Below, piece by piece: positions 1 through 7,625 of a DNA stretch of 46,972 bases. How positions within the stretch are numbered: position 1 is the stretch's first letter; each line of letters starts with the position of its first letter. The stretch lies in the NCBI GenBank assembly GCA_029259635.1, contig JAJDEU010000048.1, positions 1-46,972 of the forward strand, given 5' to 3'. Below the pieces are notes generated by a model that ran no database searches, was not told the DNA's origin, and saw only the letters and a program-made list of their open reading frames with translations. This DNA comes from Planctomycetota bacterium (GTDB taxonomy: Bacteria; Planctomycetota; UBA1135; GCA-002686595). The position numbers and the translations under genes were made by a program.

Positions 1-504
1 AACACCACGGACCGTACGACCATCAACTCCGAGTTCACGGCGCTTGCCACTGAAATCACTCGGATTGCTGATCAAACGGAGTTCAACGGCATCTCGCTGC
101 TGAACAACACGACCTCGATTGCAATTCAAGTCGGCTTGGACTCTGGTGATACCATTAGTCTTTCGAACACCGACAATGATGCGGCTACTTTGGGCATCTC
201 TGGCCTGAGTACCGGTACGGCCGTTGCTGCGCAAGCTGCGTTGGCCACGATCGATACTGCAATCGATTCGGTCTCGACTTCTCGTGGTACTCTCGGCGCT
301 ACTCAGAACCGTCTTCAAAGCACTTTCCGGTCTATCCTGGGTGCTTCCGAAAACCTTTCTGCAGCAGAGAGCCGTATCCGCGACGTCGACGTGGCCTTCG
401 AAACTGCTGACCTGACGCGGAACTCGATTCTGCAGCAGGCTTCAGTCTCGATTCTGTCGCAGGCGAATGTTCAGCCGCAACTCGCGCTGAGCCTCCTCGG
501 CTAA
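1..504 (+). CDS. fliC: Flagellin, C-terminal part (5' end outside window)
   Basis: This is the structural subunit of the flagellar filament, exported through the flagellar type III apparatus. The reading frame is open from base 1, so the gene begins before the window; 167 codons are visible. The first residues (INSEF, EITRIADQTEFNG, LLNN) match the end of the conserved N-terminal flagellin helix region. The end (RIRDVDVAFETADLTRNSIL, then QASVSILSQAN and a terminal LLG) is the canonical C-terminal D0/D1 helix. Only about 60 variable residues separate these conserved parts, so the D2/D3 region is very small and the filament subunit is probably compact. Two hairpins follow the stop. The late flagellar genes fliD and fliS lie downstream. 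The family call is secure; the symbol is given on family grounds, since a genome may carry several flagellin paralogues. Confidence 0.95.
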   Translation, partial: NTTDRTTINSEFTALATEITRIADQTEFNGISLLNNTTSIAIQVGLDSGDTISLSNTDNDAATLGISGLSTGTAVAAQAALATIDTAIDSVSTSRGTLGATQNRLQSTFRSILGASENLSAAESRIRDVDVAFETADLTRNSILQQASVSILSQANVQPQLALSLLG

Positions 505-509
505 TTGAT

Positions 510-559
510 TCCGGCGATAGGGAGCGGGGTCCCCAGGCTCTCGCTCCCTCTCCGCCGGA
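510..559 (+). terminator. Two-part hairpin just after flagellin
   Basis: The outer arms TCCGGCG (510-516) and CGCCGGA (553-559) enclose inner arms AGGGAGCG (519-526) and CGCTCCCT (542-549). Both pairs are perfect, and the stem begins six bases after the flagellin stop. There is no long T-run directly behind it, so it may work as a 3'-stabilising hairpin together with the next one. Confidence 0.65.
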
Positions 560-578
560 TTAATGGCTGTTCACAAGT

Positions 579-612
579 GGCTCCGTCTCCGGGCGGAGCC
601 TCTTTCCCGTTT
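579..612 (+). terminator. Second hairpin with pyrimidine-rich tail after flagellin
   Basis: The arms GGCTCCG (579-585) and CGGAGCC (594-600) pair perfectly around an 8-base loop and are followed by TCTTTCCCGTTT. This is a good rho-independent terminator shape. Together with the preceding hairpin it gives tandem stops after a gene expected to be very highly expressed. Confidence 0.65.
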
Positions 613-846
613 AACTAAGGAGCCTCGCTCCGTCGAGCAACGCGGCTCCGGAGAGGTGGCGAGTTCACGATTCTTCACGTCGCCCGGGCCTTTAGCGACG
701 AGCCACAACGTGTGCGTTTGTCGAGACTTAGGGGCGCTCCTCGAGGCAGGCCTCCAGCGATTGCGGAGAGGCGACGGATTGGCTGCCCCGCGGAGTGGGC
801 GAGCTTCGGACACCACCGCCCGCGATTCCAATTGCGCGGTCGATCC
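613..846. other. Non-coding stretch before the CARDB lipoprotein
   Basis: No protein-like frame is seen here. Open frames on both strands are arginine-rich readings without recognisable motifs. A short inverted repeat, GTCGC/GCGAC, lies near 678-697. I see no clear promoter box for the gene at 847. Confidence 0.4.
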
Positions 847-2838
847 ATGCTCCATACGCCCCTTCATCCCGCCTTCGTTACTCGGACACTCGCTCTTCTC
901 CTTCTCGGAGTCCTTGCTAGTTGCGGAGGAAGCGGCGGTGGTGGAGGCGGAGGCGGTGTAGCACCGGGCGGCGGAGTCGGACAGGGTGCCGACCTCACAC
1001 CGACGAATGTGACCATGACCGGCAGCGGGCTAACCGCGGGCGACAGCTTCACGGTTACCGATACGATCGAGAATCGCGGGACGGGCACCGCGACGGGTTT
1101 TCAGGTTGGCGTGTACCTATCAACGGATGCTTTTGTTGACGTCACCGACGTTCTTCTGGGATTCCGAACGATCGGAACACTTGCAGCGGGCATGAGCTCG
1201 ACGGGCGGTGGTTCGCTGACCGTCCCGCTCGCCACCCCTTCGGGCAATTACTTCGTGGGGGCGATCGCCGACGACCTCAATACCGTTCCGGAAGCGGACG
1301 AAGGCAACAATTTACTGGTCGCGTCCGCCCAACTCCCGATCACAGCTGCGCCACTGCCCGAGCTTTCGGTAACCGACGTCTCTTACTCTCCGGTCGTCCT
1401 CGACGCTGGTGATTCACTGCAAGTCACCGAATCCGTCGTGAACAACGGAACGCTCTCCGCGAGCGGAGTCGTCGTCGCCGTCTACCTCTCCGCAGACTCG
1501 ACAATCACTTCGGCGGACATCCTGCTCGGATTCCGAACGCTCGCCTCATTGGACATCGCCGAAGGGTCTATTTTTACGGGTTCGTTGACCGTGCCCTCTA
1601 ACATTTTCGCGGGAGCGTACTTCGTCGGAGTCGTCGTCGACGATGGTGATGCGAACGTGGAGAGCAACGAAACGAACAACACACTAGTCGCGCCCTTCAA
1701 GTTGCAAGTCAACGCGCCGCCGCGCCCCGATTTGACGCCGAGCGGACTGAGCTTCGCTCCCAACACGGTGGACGCGGGGCAGACCATCCAAATCTCCGAG
1801 GCCATTCTCAATCAAGGTGCGGTCGACGCCGGCCCGTTCCGAGTCGGGATCTACCTCTCTGTGGATTCGGTGATCACAACCGCGGATACCCTTATTGCTG
1901 CGAGGACTTTGCCGGGCCTCGCTCAGGGTGTTTCATCGACGGTCTCCGGCGTCACCGCAATGATTCCTCCGGAAACCTCCGGAGGTGTTTGGAACGTCGG
2001 AATCTTCGTGGATGACCTCGGCTCGGTCGTGGAGGACGATGAGGGAAATAATGGGCTCGCGGCCTTCGGGACTCTGATGGTCACGGTTCCGCCCGCACCG
2101 GACACGATCGTAACTTCGCTGAGCTTCACTCCCGGTGTGGTCACTCCAGCGCTTGGCGATCAAGTTACGTTTTCCGATACCGTGAAGAATCAGGGCGTGG
2201 TCGCCGCGGGTAGTTTCCGGGTTGGCTTCTACTTATCGAGCAATCCAGTCGTGTCGAGCGGTGACATTCTGCTCGGCTCACGAATGATCAACGGCCTAGC
2301 TGTCGGCGACTCTTCAACTGGAAATACGGTTGTCACACTCCCCGCGGGCTTGGGACCCGGCTCGTACTTTGTGGGAGCGATCACCGATGACGAGTCGGTG
2401 CTAACGGAGTTGTTCATCACGAATAACGTGTTCACCGCGCCGAGTCCCATTGACGTCGTCGCGGCGCCTATGCCGATGCCGCAGCTGAAAGCCGAGAGCG
2501 TTAGCTTTAGCCCCGCTTCCGTCTCGCCCGGCGGAGGAATACAAATCGAGGATATCGTCCGGAACGTCGGCACGATCTCGGCGTCCCAGTTCCGTGTTGG
2601 GCTGTACCTCTCGCTCGACGAGACGATTGACGGGATCGACATCAAAGTTGGAGAGCGAGTCGTCTCCAACTTGCCGATCAATTTCGGTTCCGCTGCGAGC
2701 GCGCCCTATACGGTTCCGTTGGGTACGCCACCGGGATCGTACCGAGTAGGCGTTTTTAACGACCTCGGATATGACATCGCGGAGTCGGATGAGAGCGACA
2801 ACATTCTGATAGCAGTCGGATTCCTCACGGTGAATTGA
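847..2838 (+). CDS. Lipoprotein with five tandem CARDB-like domains
   Basis: This is a predicted surface or periplasmic lipoprotein of 663 aa. The ATG at 847 is chosen because it gives a clean lipoprotein signal (hydrophobic LALLLLGVLA, then lipobox LASC with Cys26); an upstream in-frame start at 712 adds 45 residues unlike a signal sequence. A glycine-rich linker follows the Cys. Five repeats of about 120 aa then run to the end (roughly 49-170, 172-290, 295-415, 418-540 and 545-663). Each carries a NxG-type turn, an F/VxVGxYLS strand, a Y/WxVG strand and a final acidic E-x-(D/E)-(E/N)-x-(D/N)-N segment typical of CARDB beta-sandwiches, which are adhesion or binding modules. No catalytic domain is visible. 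No Shine-Dalgarno sequence is apparent. It is co-directional with, and 1 base from, the next small gene. The position between flagellin and fliD suggests a surface role, but a flagellar role is only inference. Confidence 0.85.
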   Translation: MLHTPLHPAFVTRTLALLLLGVLASCGGSGGGGGGGGVAPGGGVGQGADLTPTNVTMTGSGLTAGDSFTVTDTIENRGTGTATGFQVGVYLSTDAFVDVTDVLLGFRTIGTLAAGMSSTGGGSLTVPLATPSGNYFVGAIADDLNTVPEADEGNNLLVASAQLPITAAPLPELSVTDVSYSPVVLDAGDSLQVTESVVNNGTLSASGVVVAVYLSADSTITSADILLGFRTLASLDIAEGSIFTGSLTVPSNIFAGAYFVGVVVDDGDANVESNETNNTLVAPFKLQVNAPPRPDLTPSGLSFAPNTVDAGQTIQISEAILNQGAVDAGPFRVGIYLSVDSVITTADTLIAARTLPGLAQGVSSTVSGVTAMIPPETSGGVWNVGIFVDDLGSVVEDDEGNNGLAAFGTLMVTVPPAPDTIVTSLSFTPGVVTPALGDQVTFSDTVKNQGVVAAGSFRVGFYLSSNPVVSSGDILLGSRMINGLAVGDSSTGNTVVTLPAGLGPGSYFVGAITDDESVLTELFITNNVFTAPSPIDVVAAPMPMPQLKAESVSFSPASVSPGGGIQIEDIVRNVGTISASQFRVGLYLSLDETIDGIDIKVGERVVSNLPINFGSAASAPYTVPLGTPPGSYRVGVFNDLGYDIAESDESDNILIAVGFLTVN

Positions 2839-2839
2839 T

Positions 2840-3166
2840 ATGAGCAAGTCAATACAGTTTCCGCGCTCACGAAAGATGTGGGCTATTGCGGTGGTCGCTG
2901 CGCTCGTCTCTGTTTCGTTGGCACACGCCGATGTCGGAACGCGACTCGCGGCTATGAGAACTCTGTACTCAGAAGGGAGCTATCGCTTACCCGAGAAAAA
3001 AGCGGTCGTGACGGAGAATGGTGGTTACGGCGCTCCCGAACTGGAGCAGGAGAAGCGGGAGTATTCAACGGCGGAACTGCGCGCCGTTCTGACTGAGACC
3101 GCTGAAGCGAGCTACACCGACGTCGCACGCTTTCGAGGAGTTCGGTCCGTGCTTGCTCCGAAATAG
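2840..3166 (+). CDS. Small secreted protein of unknown function
   Basis: This 108-aa product has a basic N-terminus, a hydrophobic segment (WAIAVVAALVSVSLAHA) and a plausible signal peptidase I site after AHA, near residue 30. The mature part of about 78 aa is charged and has no cysteines or recognisable motif. The ATG lies one base after the stop of the CARDB lipoprotein, so the two are almost certainly co-transcribed and perhaps translationally coupled. I do not recognise a family. It could be a periplasmic partner of the lipoprotein, but only the gene arrangement supports that. Confidence 0.6.
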   Translation: MSKSIQFPRSRKMWAIAVVAALVSVSLAHADVGTRLAAMRTLYSEGSYRLPEKKAVVTENGGYGAPELEQEKREYSTAELRAVLTETAEASYTDVARFRGVRSVLAPK

Positions 3167-3230
3167 GAGGGCGCTTGCGTGCTCGATCGATCCTGGTACG
3201 CCTCGATCCCCAACAAGAAATGTTGGGTGC

Positions 3231-3247
3231 TTGGCACAATAGGTGCG
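3231..3247 (+). promoter_or_regulatory. Candidate sigma-54 promoter upstream of fliD
   Basis: TTGGCACAATAGGTGCG has the sigma-54 core TGGCAC at 3232-3237 and TGC at 3244-3246. The invariant GG (3233-3234) and GC (3245-3246) are spaced exactly 12 bases apart, as for -24/-12 elements. It sits in the non-coding gap in front of fliD and points toward it, which would give a leader of about 190 nt. Sigma-54 control of mid or late flagellar genes is established in Pseudomonas, Vibrio, Caulobacter and others. No rpoN or activator gene is in the window. Confidence 0.55.
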
Positions 3248-3380
3248 TTTTCAATACCGGGATAACCCCCGTAAACGGGCGCCACTGCCCTCTCCGGAGC
3301 GATTGCCGGAAAGAATTCAAGGCACCCATTCACCTAACCCGGAACAATTTTCGTGCTCTCAGCAATATTTAAATCGGCGC

Positions 3381-3407
3381 TCATGCGTTTCCGAAACCTA
3401 CCGATAA
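3381..3407 (+). promoter_or_regulatory. Weak sigma-28-like site near fliD
   Basis: ACCGATAA at 3400-3407 matches 7 of 8 bases of the FliA -10 consensus GCCGATAA. Fifteen bases upstream is TCAT (3381-3384), a poor match to the -35 TAAA. The predicted start would lie about 30 bases before the fliD ATG. fliD is a common FliA target, so a second promoter is plausible, but the -35 is weak. Confidence 0.3.
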
Positions 3408-3447
3408 CCCGGAGAACAACTCTCATGGGAAAAGGTGAGGAAACAAC

Positions 3448-4884
3448 ATGATTCAGCTCGGCGGACTTGCGAGTGGCTTAGATACTGCGGCGATTATTGA
3501 TGCGATTCTTGGTGTCGAGAGGGTGCCGATTAATGCGCTCGAGGCGGATAAGCGGCAAGAAGAAAGCAAACTGTCTCTGATCGGCACTGTGAAGGGCCAC
3601 CTTCAGAGCCTGAGAGATAAGGCTGAAGAGCTGTCCACTCTGAGTGGCTTCTTCAGCTACGACGTGACGTCGAGTGAAGACGGTGTTGCCAGCTTTTCGG
3701 TAACGGGCGCACCGCAAACAGGCTCACACACATTAGTCGTGAACGCGCTAGCTTCGGCGAGTCGCTTCACTTTCACGGACACCGTTACCGATCCGGACCT
3801 CGACCTCGGTGCTGGCGACATTGACTTCAATGTCAATGGAACGGCCTACAGCGTGACGCTCTCCGCCGCCGGATCGAGCCTCAACGAGATTCGCGACGCG
3901 ATCAACTCGCTCGCGGGTGACGATGTCACGGCGAGTATCGTGAACCTTGGAACAGCAGCGTCTCCCCAGCACCAGCTCGTCATCGCAGGTGAGGACACGG
4001 GCTTAGAAGGAGCAGTAACTGGGCTAACCAGCACGGTTGCCGGCTTGACCGACGTCAATATAGTGGAGTTGACTTCCGCCGCGAACGCAGAGGTCGAGAT
4101 CGACGGCCTAACCGTTCAACGTTCGACGAACACTTTCTCCGACGTCATCGAAGGGCTTTCCTTTACCGCGCAAGCAGCTGACGTCAGCAAGACCATTAGC
4201 TTCAGCGCTGCCGTCGACAACGCAGGCATCAAAACAAAGGTTCAAGGCTTCGTTGATGCGTACAACGAGGTCATCGACTTCATCAATGACCAAGGGACAT
4301 TCACCGAGGAAGATGGCGCGGGCGGTGAACTCTTCGGCGACTCCATTCTGCGCGACATCAAGTCGACACTGAGTCGTTCGCTCTTCTCCGTTGACATCTC
4401 CACCGTCATCGCCGATAGCGCGGGATTCTCAACACTCTCTCTGCTCGGAGTTGATCTGGGCACCGATGGCACACTGAGTATCGACAGCGCCAAGTTCGAT
4501 GAAAAGCTCGATGAGGACCCGGACGCTTTCGCAGACCTGTTTGTCGATACCGACGGATTCGACAATACCGGAGCGGCGAATAACACACAGGCCTTCTTTA
4601 CGGACCTCACGACCGACGATGGGTTGTTCGACAACCTATTTCGGGCGATCGATCAATCTGTGAACGACCTAGTTCTGGGAGATGGATCTTCCTTGAAGGG
4701 TTTGTTCTCAAGACGTGAGGAGTCAATCAACGACAAGATTGCCAGGTTCGACGCACGAATCGAGACCCTTGAAGAACGCCTAATTGCGACCGAACAAAGC
4801 CTAATCGCGCGTTTTTCCGCCCTCGAGTCTCTTATCACGGGCCTGAATGCGCAGGGCAGTGCGCTCGGCGGGCTTCAGCAATAA
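3448..4884 (+). CDS. fliD: Flagellar filament cap protein FliD (HAP2)
   Basis: FliD forms the cap at the filament tip that folds arriving flagellin. The 478-aa product starts with the FliD_N signature (GGLASGLDTAAIIDAIL, then a long helix of coiled-coil character up to about residue 65). Serine/threonine- and valine-rich beta domains follow in the middle. The FliD_C domain begins near residue 215 and ends in a coiled-coil helix (about 430-478) closing with LNAQGSALGGLQQ. Length is typical. The ATG at 3448 is preceded by GAGG about 8 bases upstream. fliS follows after 15 bases. Upstream are a sigma-54-like site and a weaker FliA-like site. Confidence 0.95.
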   Translation: MIQLGGLASGLDTAAIIDAILGVERVPINALEADKRQEESKLSLIGTVKGHLQSLRDKAEELSTLSGFFSYDVTSSEDGVASFSVTGAPQTGSHTLVVNALASASRFTFTDTVTDPDLDLGAGDIDFNVNGTAYSVTLSAAGSSLNEIRDAINSLAGDDVTASIVNLGTAASPQHQLVIAGEDTGLEGAVTGLTSTVAGLTDVNIVELTSAANAEVEIDGLTVQRSTNTFSDVIEGLSFTAQAADVSKTISFSAAVDNAGIKTKVQGFVDAYNEVIDFINDQGTFTEEDGAGGELFGDSILRDIKSTLSRSLFSVDISTVIADSAGFSTLSLLGVDLGTDGTLSIDSAKFDEKLDEDPDAFADLFVDTDGFDNTGAANNTQAFFTDLTTDDGLFDNLFRAIDQSVNDLVLGDGSSLKGLFSRREESINDKIARFDARIETLEERLIATEQSLIARFSALESLITGLNAQGSALGGLQQ

Positions 4885-4899
4885 CGAGCAGCTTGATCC

Positions 4900-5286
4900 A
4901 TGAATAATCCCGCCTCCGCCTACCAAAACACGTCCTTCGAGGCGGCTCCTCCGCTCAAAATTCTGCGCATGCTCTACGCGGGAGCGTTGAAGTTCATCGA
5001 TCAGGCGAGCGCGATGGAGCTGCCCGCCGACAACATCGAGTTCAACGAGCGATTGCAGCGGGCCGAGGCGATCGTCTCGGAATTGCGCTGTAGCCTCGAG
5101 TCTTCGCACTCGCCGGAGCTAGCGCAGCAGCTAGACAGCCTCTACGTCTACGCCGCTGGGCAGATTTGCGAATCCATGCTCGAGCGCAACACCGCCCCAC
5201 TTGCGAACGCCCGGAAGATCTTGAGCTCCCTCAAAGAAGCTTGGGACCAACTAGAGGTGGAAGGCGACGGAGCACAGGTTGCCTAG
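4900..5286 (+). CDS. fliS: Flagellin export chaperone FliS
   Basis: FliS binds the C-terminal disordered helix of flagellin in the cytoplasm, preventing premature polymerisation and delivering it to the export gate. The 128-aa product has the family's N-terminal YQNTSFEAAPPLKILRMLY segment, followed by the four-helix bundle including an LYVYAAGQICES-like third helix and a final ALKEAW-like helix (SSLKEAWDQL). It follows fliD as in most flagellated bacteria. The next gene starts inside its last codons, so the two are probably translationally coupled. Confidence 0.93.
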   Translation: MNNPASAYQNTSFEAAPPLKILRMLYAGALKFIDQASAMELPADNIEFNERLQRAEAIVSELRCSLESSHSPELAQQLDSLYVYAAGQICESMLERNTAPLANARKILSSLKEAWDQLEVEGDGAQVA

Positions 5287-5671
5287 TAGCGAAATGGGAA
5301 TTGAAGACGAAACACCGGCGGAAGCCCTGAATGGCTTGATCAGCGCACTTCGACTCCTGCTCGAAGTCGTCGATTCTTCAGCCGTTGACGATCAATCCCT
5401 GACTTTGGCATGGAGCCAATGCCAGGAGATGCTGGTCTCGTTTCGAGCGAAATCGGCGTCGGTCGTTACTCAAACCCAAGAGGAGCGAGAAGATCTCCAG
5501 ACGCAACTTCAGACTGCCGTGCGGCTCAACGCGATTGCAACACACCTGGTTCAACGCGAAACCGACCGCGTATCCGCAGAGCTCGATGTTTTGCGTGACG
5601 CGAAGCAAAAGCTGCGTTCGCAAATATCGCGATCCGGCGAATCAGGCGGATCCGTCGACCTCGCCGGCTGA
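5279..5671 (+). CDS. FliT/FlgN-like flagellar chaperone candidate
   Basis: This is a 130-aa, almost wholly helical protein with no signal peptide or membrane segment. A leucine-rich helix spans about 15-35 and a long charged coiled coil rich in Q/E/R spans about 60-115. It directly follows fliS, the usual place of fliT, whose product chaperones FliD. Sequence alone does not give a firm FliT signature, so the call rests mainly on size, fold type and order. I prefer the TTG at 5279, because a GGAG lies 6 bases upstream and it overlaps the fliS stop; an ATG at 5294 is the alternative, giving 125 aa. It is the last gene before a 246-base gap. Confidence 0.55.
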   Translation: MPSSEMGIEDETPAEALNGLISALRLLLEVVDSSAVDDQSLTLAWSQCQEMLVSFRAKSASVVTQTQEEREDLQTQLQTAVRLNAIATHLVQRETDRVSAELDVLRDAKQKLRSQISRSGESGGSVDLAG

Positions 5672-5917
5672 AATCGGCAGCGACTCGTAAGCCACTCATC
5701 GGCAGACGGAAAAGTTTTCCTTAGGGTTGTTTGGAGGTTCCACTCGCGGTCTTCGCGACTTGTTGAATATCTGAACAGCTTGCCTTTCCGACCGATCTTC
5801 GCGGTGAGGTGATTTTGGACAGCGGGGTACAGGAATCCCCGCATGCGGTCGACATATCCCGCCTGAAGGCTTCAGACACGCGTTTTGCGTGGCTGGTTGA
5901 CGCCTGCGGCCGGAACT
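5672..5917. other. Gap between the fliD-S-T and fliO operons, with hairpin
   Basis: No credible coding frame is present. A hairpin of GCGGGG (5822-5827) and CCCCGC (5837-5842) with a 9-base loop lies in the second half. The gap may hold the promoter of the long fliO operon, but I find neither a convincing sigma-54 (GG-N10-GC) nor a sigma-28 site in it. Confidence 0.4.
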
Positions 5918-6508
5918 ATGTCGATCCCCACTTCGCTCAATCTCCCGTTACGAGTCCTTGAAGAGTCCGCGGTGACTGCGATCGCCGGTGATTCCGGACT
6001 CGATCTCACGCGCTACTTGCTGATCTCTGCGGCGATGGTCGCGATGATCGGTGGGCTGGGTTGGCTTTTTCAGAAGACGATGGCGGGATCGGTGAGGTCG
6101 CGAGCGCAGAAACGGTCGCTTCGAATCATCGACGTGCTTCCGATGGGGGGCAAACGGAAGCTCGCCGTGGTCAAGATCTATGACCGGACCTTCGTGGTTG
6201 GAATGGGAGACAAAGAGCTCTCATTGATTTCGGAGCTCGACGGAGAAGTTCCGGAGCATGAGGAGCTGAAGCCCAAGGGTTCACAGGTCAAGGCGATCGG
6301 GCTTGCACGAGCGTTCGAGGCGGTGCGCCAGAAGGTGGGCATCGGTGTTCCGAAGCCGCAACCCAAGGCGGGTTCGGCACTCACCGAAAAGAGTATGGCT
6401 GCAACTCTCGAGCGGGTAGCTCGGCGTGTGGCTACCAAGCGGGCTGAAGCAGCGCCAACATCCAAGGCAAAGTCGAACCTCGGAGACGGACGAGGCTTGC
6501 TCGGATGA
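5918..6508 (+). CDS. fliO: Flagellar biosynthesis protein FliO
   Basis: FliO is a small membrane protein that helps assemble the FliP ring of the export gate. The product from the ATG at 5918 is 196 aa. It has a short periplasmic start, one membrane helix (about residues 30-52, YLLISAAMVAMIGGLGWLF) and the cytoplasmic FliO domain with RSLRIIDVLPMGGKRKLAVV followed by the VGMGD turn. A long basic, Ala-rich tail follows, commonly seen in FliO. An in-frame TTG at 5885 would add 11 residues; the ATG is preferred on general grounds, as neither has a strong ribosome-binding site. It is the first gene of a long gene string, and its stop overlaps the fliP ATG. Confidence 0.88.
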   Translation: MSIPTSLNLPLRVLEESAVTAIAGDSGLDLTRYLLISAAMVAMIGGLGWLFQKTMAGSVRSRAQKRSLRIIDVLPMGGKRKLAVVKIYDRTFVVGMGDKELSLISELDGEVPEHEELKPKGSQVKAIGLARAFEAVRQKVGIGVPKPQPKAGSALTEKSMAATLERVARRVATKRAEAAPTSKAKSNLGDGRGLLG

Positions 6509-7332
6509 TGACCTTCCGATCTCGATTCGCTCAGCTCGTTGCAGCCATTGTGCTGCTGACGAGCTTTGCCATGCCGAGCGCAGCTCAGAGCTCCGCTCTC
6601 GGGGATTCGTTCCCGGACGCTCAGGATGTCATGGAGGCATTCGGAGACTCATCGAGCGTCTCCGACGGTGCGGAAGGCGAAGGCGAGGAGGAGGGGCGGC
6701 TCTCGACGGCGATCGAGATTGCCGTCTTGCTCACTGTTCTCTCCCTCTTGCCGGCAATTCTCATCTCGGTCACGAGCTTCACGAGAATTGTGATTGTCCT
6801 GAGCTTCGTTCGCCGGGCGTTGAGCGTGAACGAACTCCCGCCAAACCCAGTGATCATCGGATTGGCTCTATTCCTAACGACTTTCGTGATGGCGCCAGTC
6901 GTTGAACGAATTTACGAAGTTGCCTACGAACCGTACGCAGCGGAAGAGATCGCAGCGGAAGAAGCGGGCACTCTCGCCTGGCAAGAGTTGCGCGGATTCC
7001 TGATCAACAATACGCGGGAGAGCGAGCTCCAGCTATTTGTCGAGCTGGCCGCCGTGAATGAGACCGAGATTGAAGAGGAAGGCTTTCCGCTACGCGTAGT
7101 CGTTCCCGCATTCATTCTCAGCGAAGTGAAGACCGCCTTCCAAATGGGCTTTCTCCTGTTCTTGCCGTTCCTGGTCATCGACTTGGTCGTCGCTAGCGTG
7201 CTGCTCTCCATGGGCATGTTCATGTTGCCTCCGGTCATGATTTCGACTCCGTTCAAAATCCTCTTGTTCGTTCTCGTCGACGGTTGGCACTTGATCTGCC
7301 AGTCACTCGTCACCTCCTTCATCAGTGCCTAA
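6505..7332 (+). CDS. fliP: Flagellar export gate protein FliP
   Basis: FliP forms the pentameric core of the export gate with FliQ and FliR. The 275-aa product has a cleavable signal peptide (about 1-28, ending AMPSAAQ), as known for FliP. An unusually acidic stretch rich in E/D/G (about 55-68) follows. The conserved FliP body then contains LSLLPAILISVTSFTRIVIV, LRxAL-type and PPNPVIIGLALFLTTFVMAP motifs, a periplasmic loop, and the C-terminal FPLRVVVPAFILSEVKTAFQ and LPPVMISTPFKILLFVLVDG blocks. It is about 30 aa longer than E. coli FliP because of the acidic segment. The ATG overlaps the fliO stop (ATGA); a second ATG follows directly at 6508. Confidence 0.96.
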   Translation: MMTFRSRFAQLVAAIVLLTSFAMPSAAQSSALGDSFPDAQDVMEAFGDSSSVSDGAEGEGEEEGRLSTAIEIAVLLTVLSLLPAILISVTSFTRIVIVLSFVRRALSVNELPPNPVIIGLALFLTTFVMAPVVERIYEVAYEPYAAEEIAAEEAGTLAWQELRGFLINNTRESELQLFVELAAVNETEIEEEGFPLRVVVPAFILSEVKTAFQMGFLLFLPFLVIDLVVASVLLSMGMFMLPPVMISTPFKILLFVLVDGWHLICQSLVTSFISA

Positions 7333-7344
7333 CGCGCAAGGCTC

Positions 7345-7620
7345 ATGAACTTCGACCTTCAAATTCTCGACTACACGCGCGACCTCTTCGTCACGGCATT
7401 GACGATGGCGGGTCCCGTTCTGCTGATCGGGTTGGTCGTCGGTGTGAGCGTGAGCTTGTTTCAGGCTCTGACTTCAGTGCAAGAGCAAACGCTTAGCATG
7501 ATCCCGAAGATGTTTGCAGCGATCGCGATGATCCTGCTGCTTCTCGCTCCCGCGCTCGGCATCCTGCGCGACTTCACTCTCCGCGTTCTCGGCGATCTGG
7601 TCGCCTTTGGGTTGAGCTAA
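7345..7620 (+). CDS. fliQ: Flagellar export gate protein FliQ
   Basis: FliQ is a 91-aa inner-membrane component of the FliPQR export gate. Two membrane helices are visible (about 15-40 and 52-75). The conserved motif GLVVGVSVSLFQALTSVQEQ and the following TLSMIPKMFA are diagnostic. It lies 12 bases after fliP, with AAGG about 6 bases upstream of the ATG, and is followed 5 bases later by fliR. Length and order are standard. Confidence 0.96.
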   Translation: MNFDLQILDYTRDLFVTALTMAGPVLLIGLVVGVSVSLFQALTSVQEQTLSMIPKMFAAIAMILLLLAPALGILRDFTLRVLGDLVAFGLS

Positions 7621-7625
7621 ATCCA

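Noticed and set aside
3424..3450. Eight-codon ORF (ATG at 3424) overlapping the fliD start with ATGA
   Set aside because: It is too short to judge, and its bases include the fliD ribosome-binding site; it is probably chance.
7285..7299. A sigma-54-like TGGCAC-N6-TGC inside the end of fliP
   Set aside because: The bases encode the conserved FliP segment DGWHLICQ, and fliQ follows in the same transcript, so the match is best explained by protein coding.
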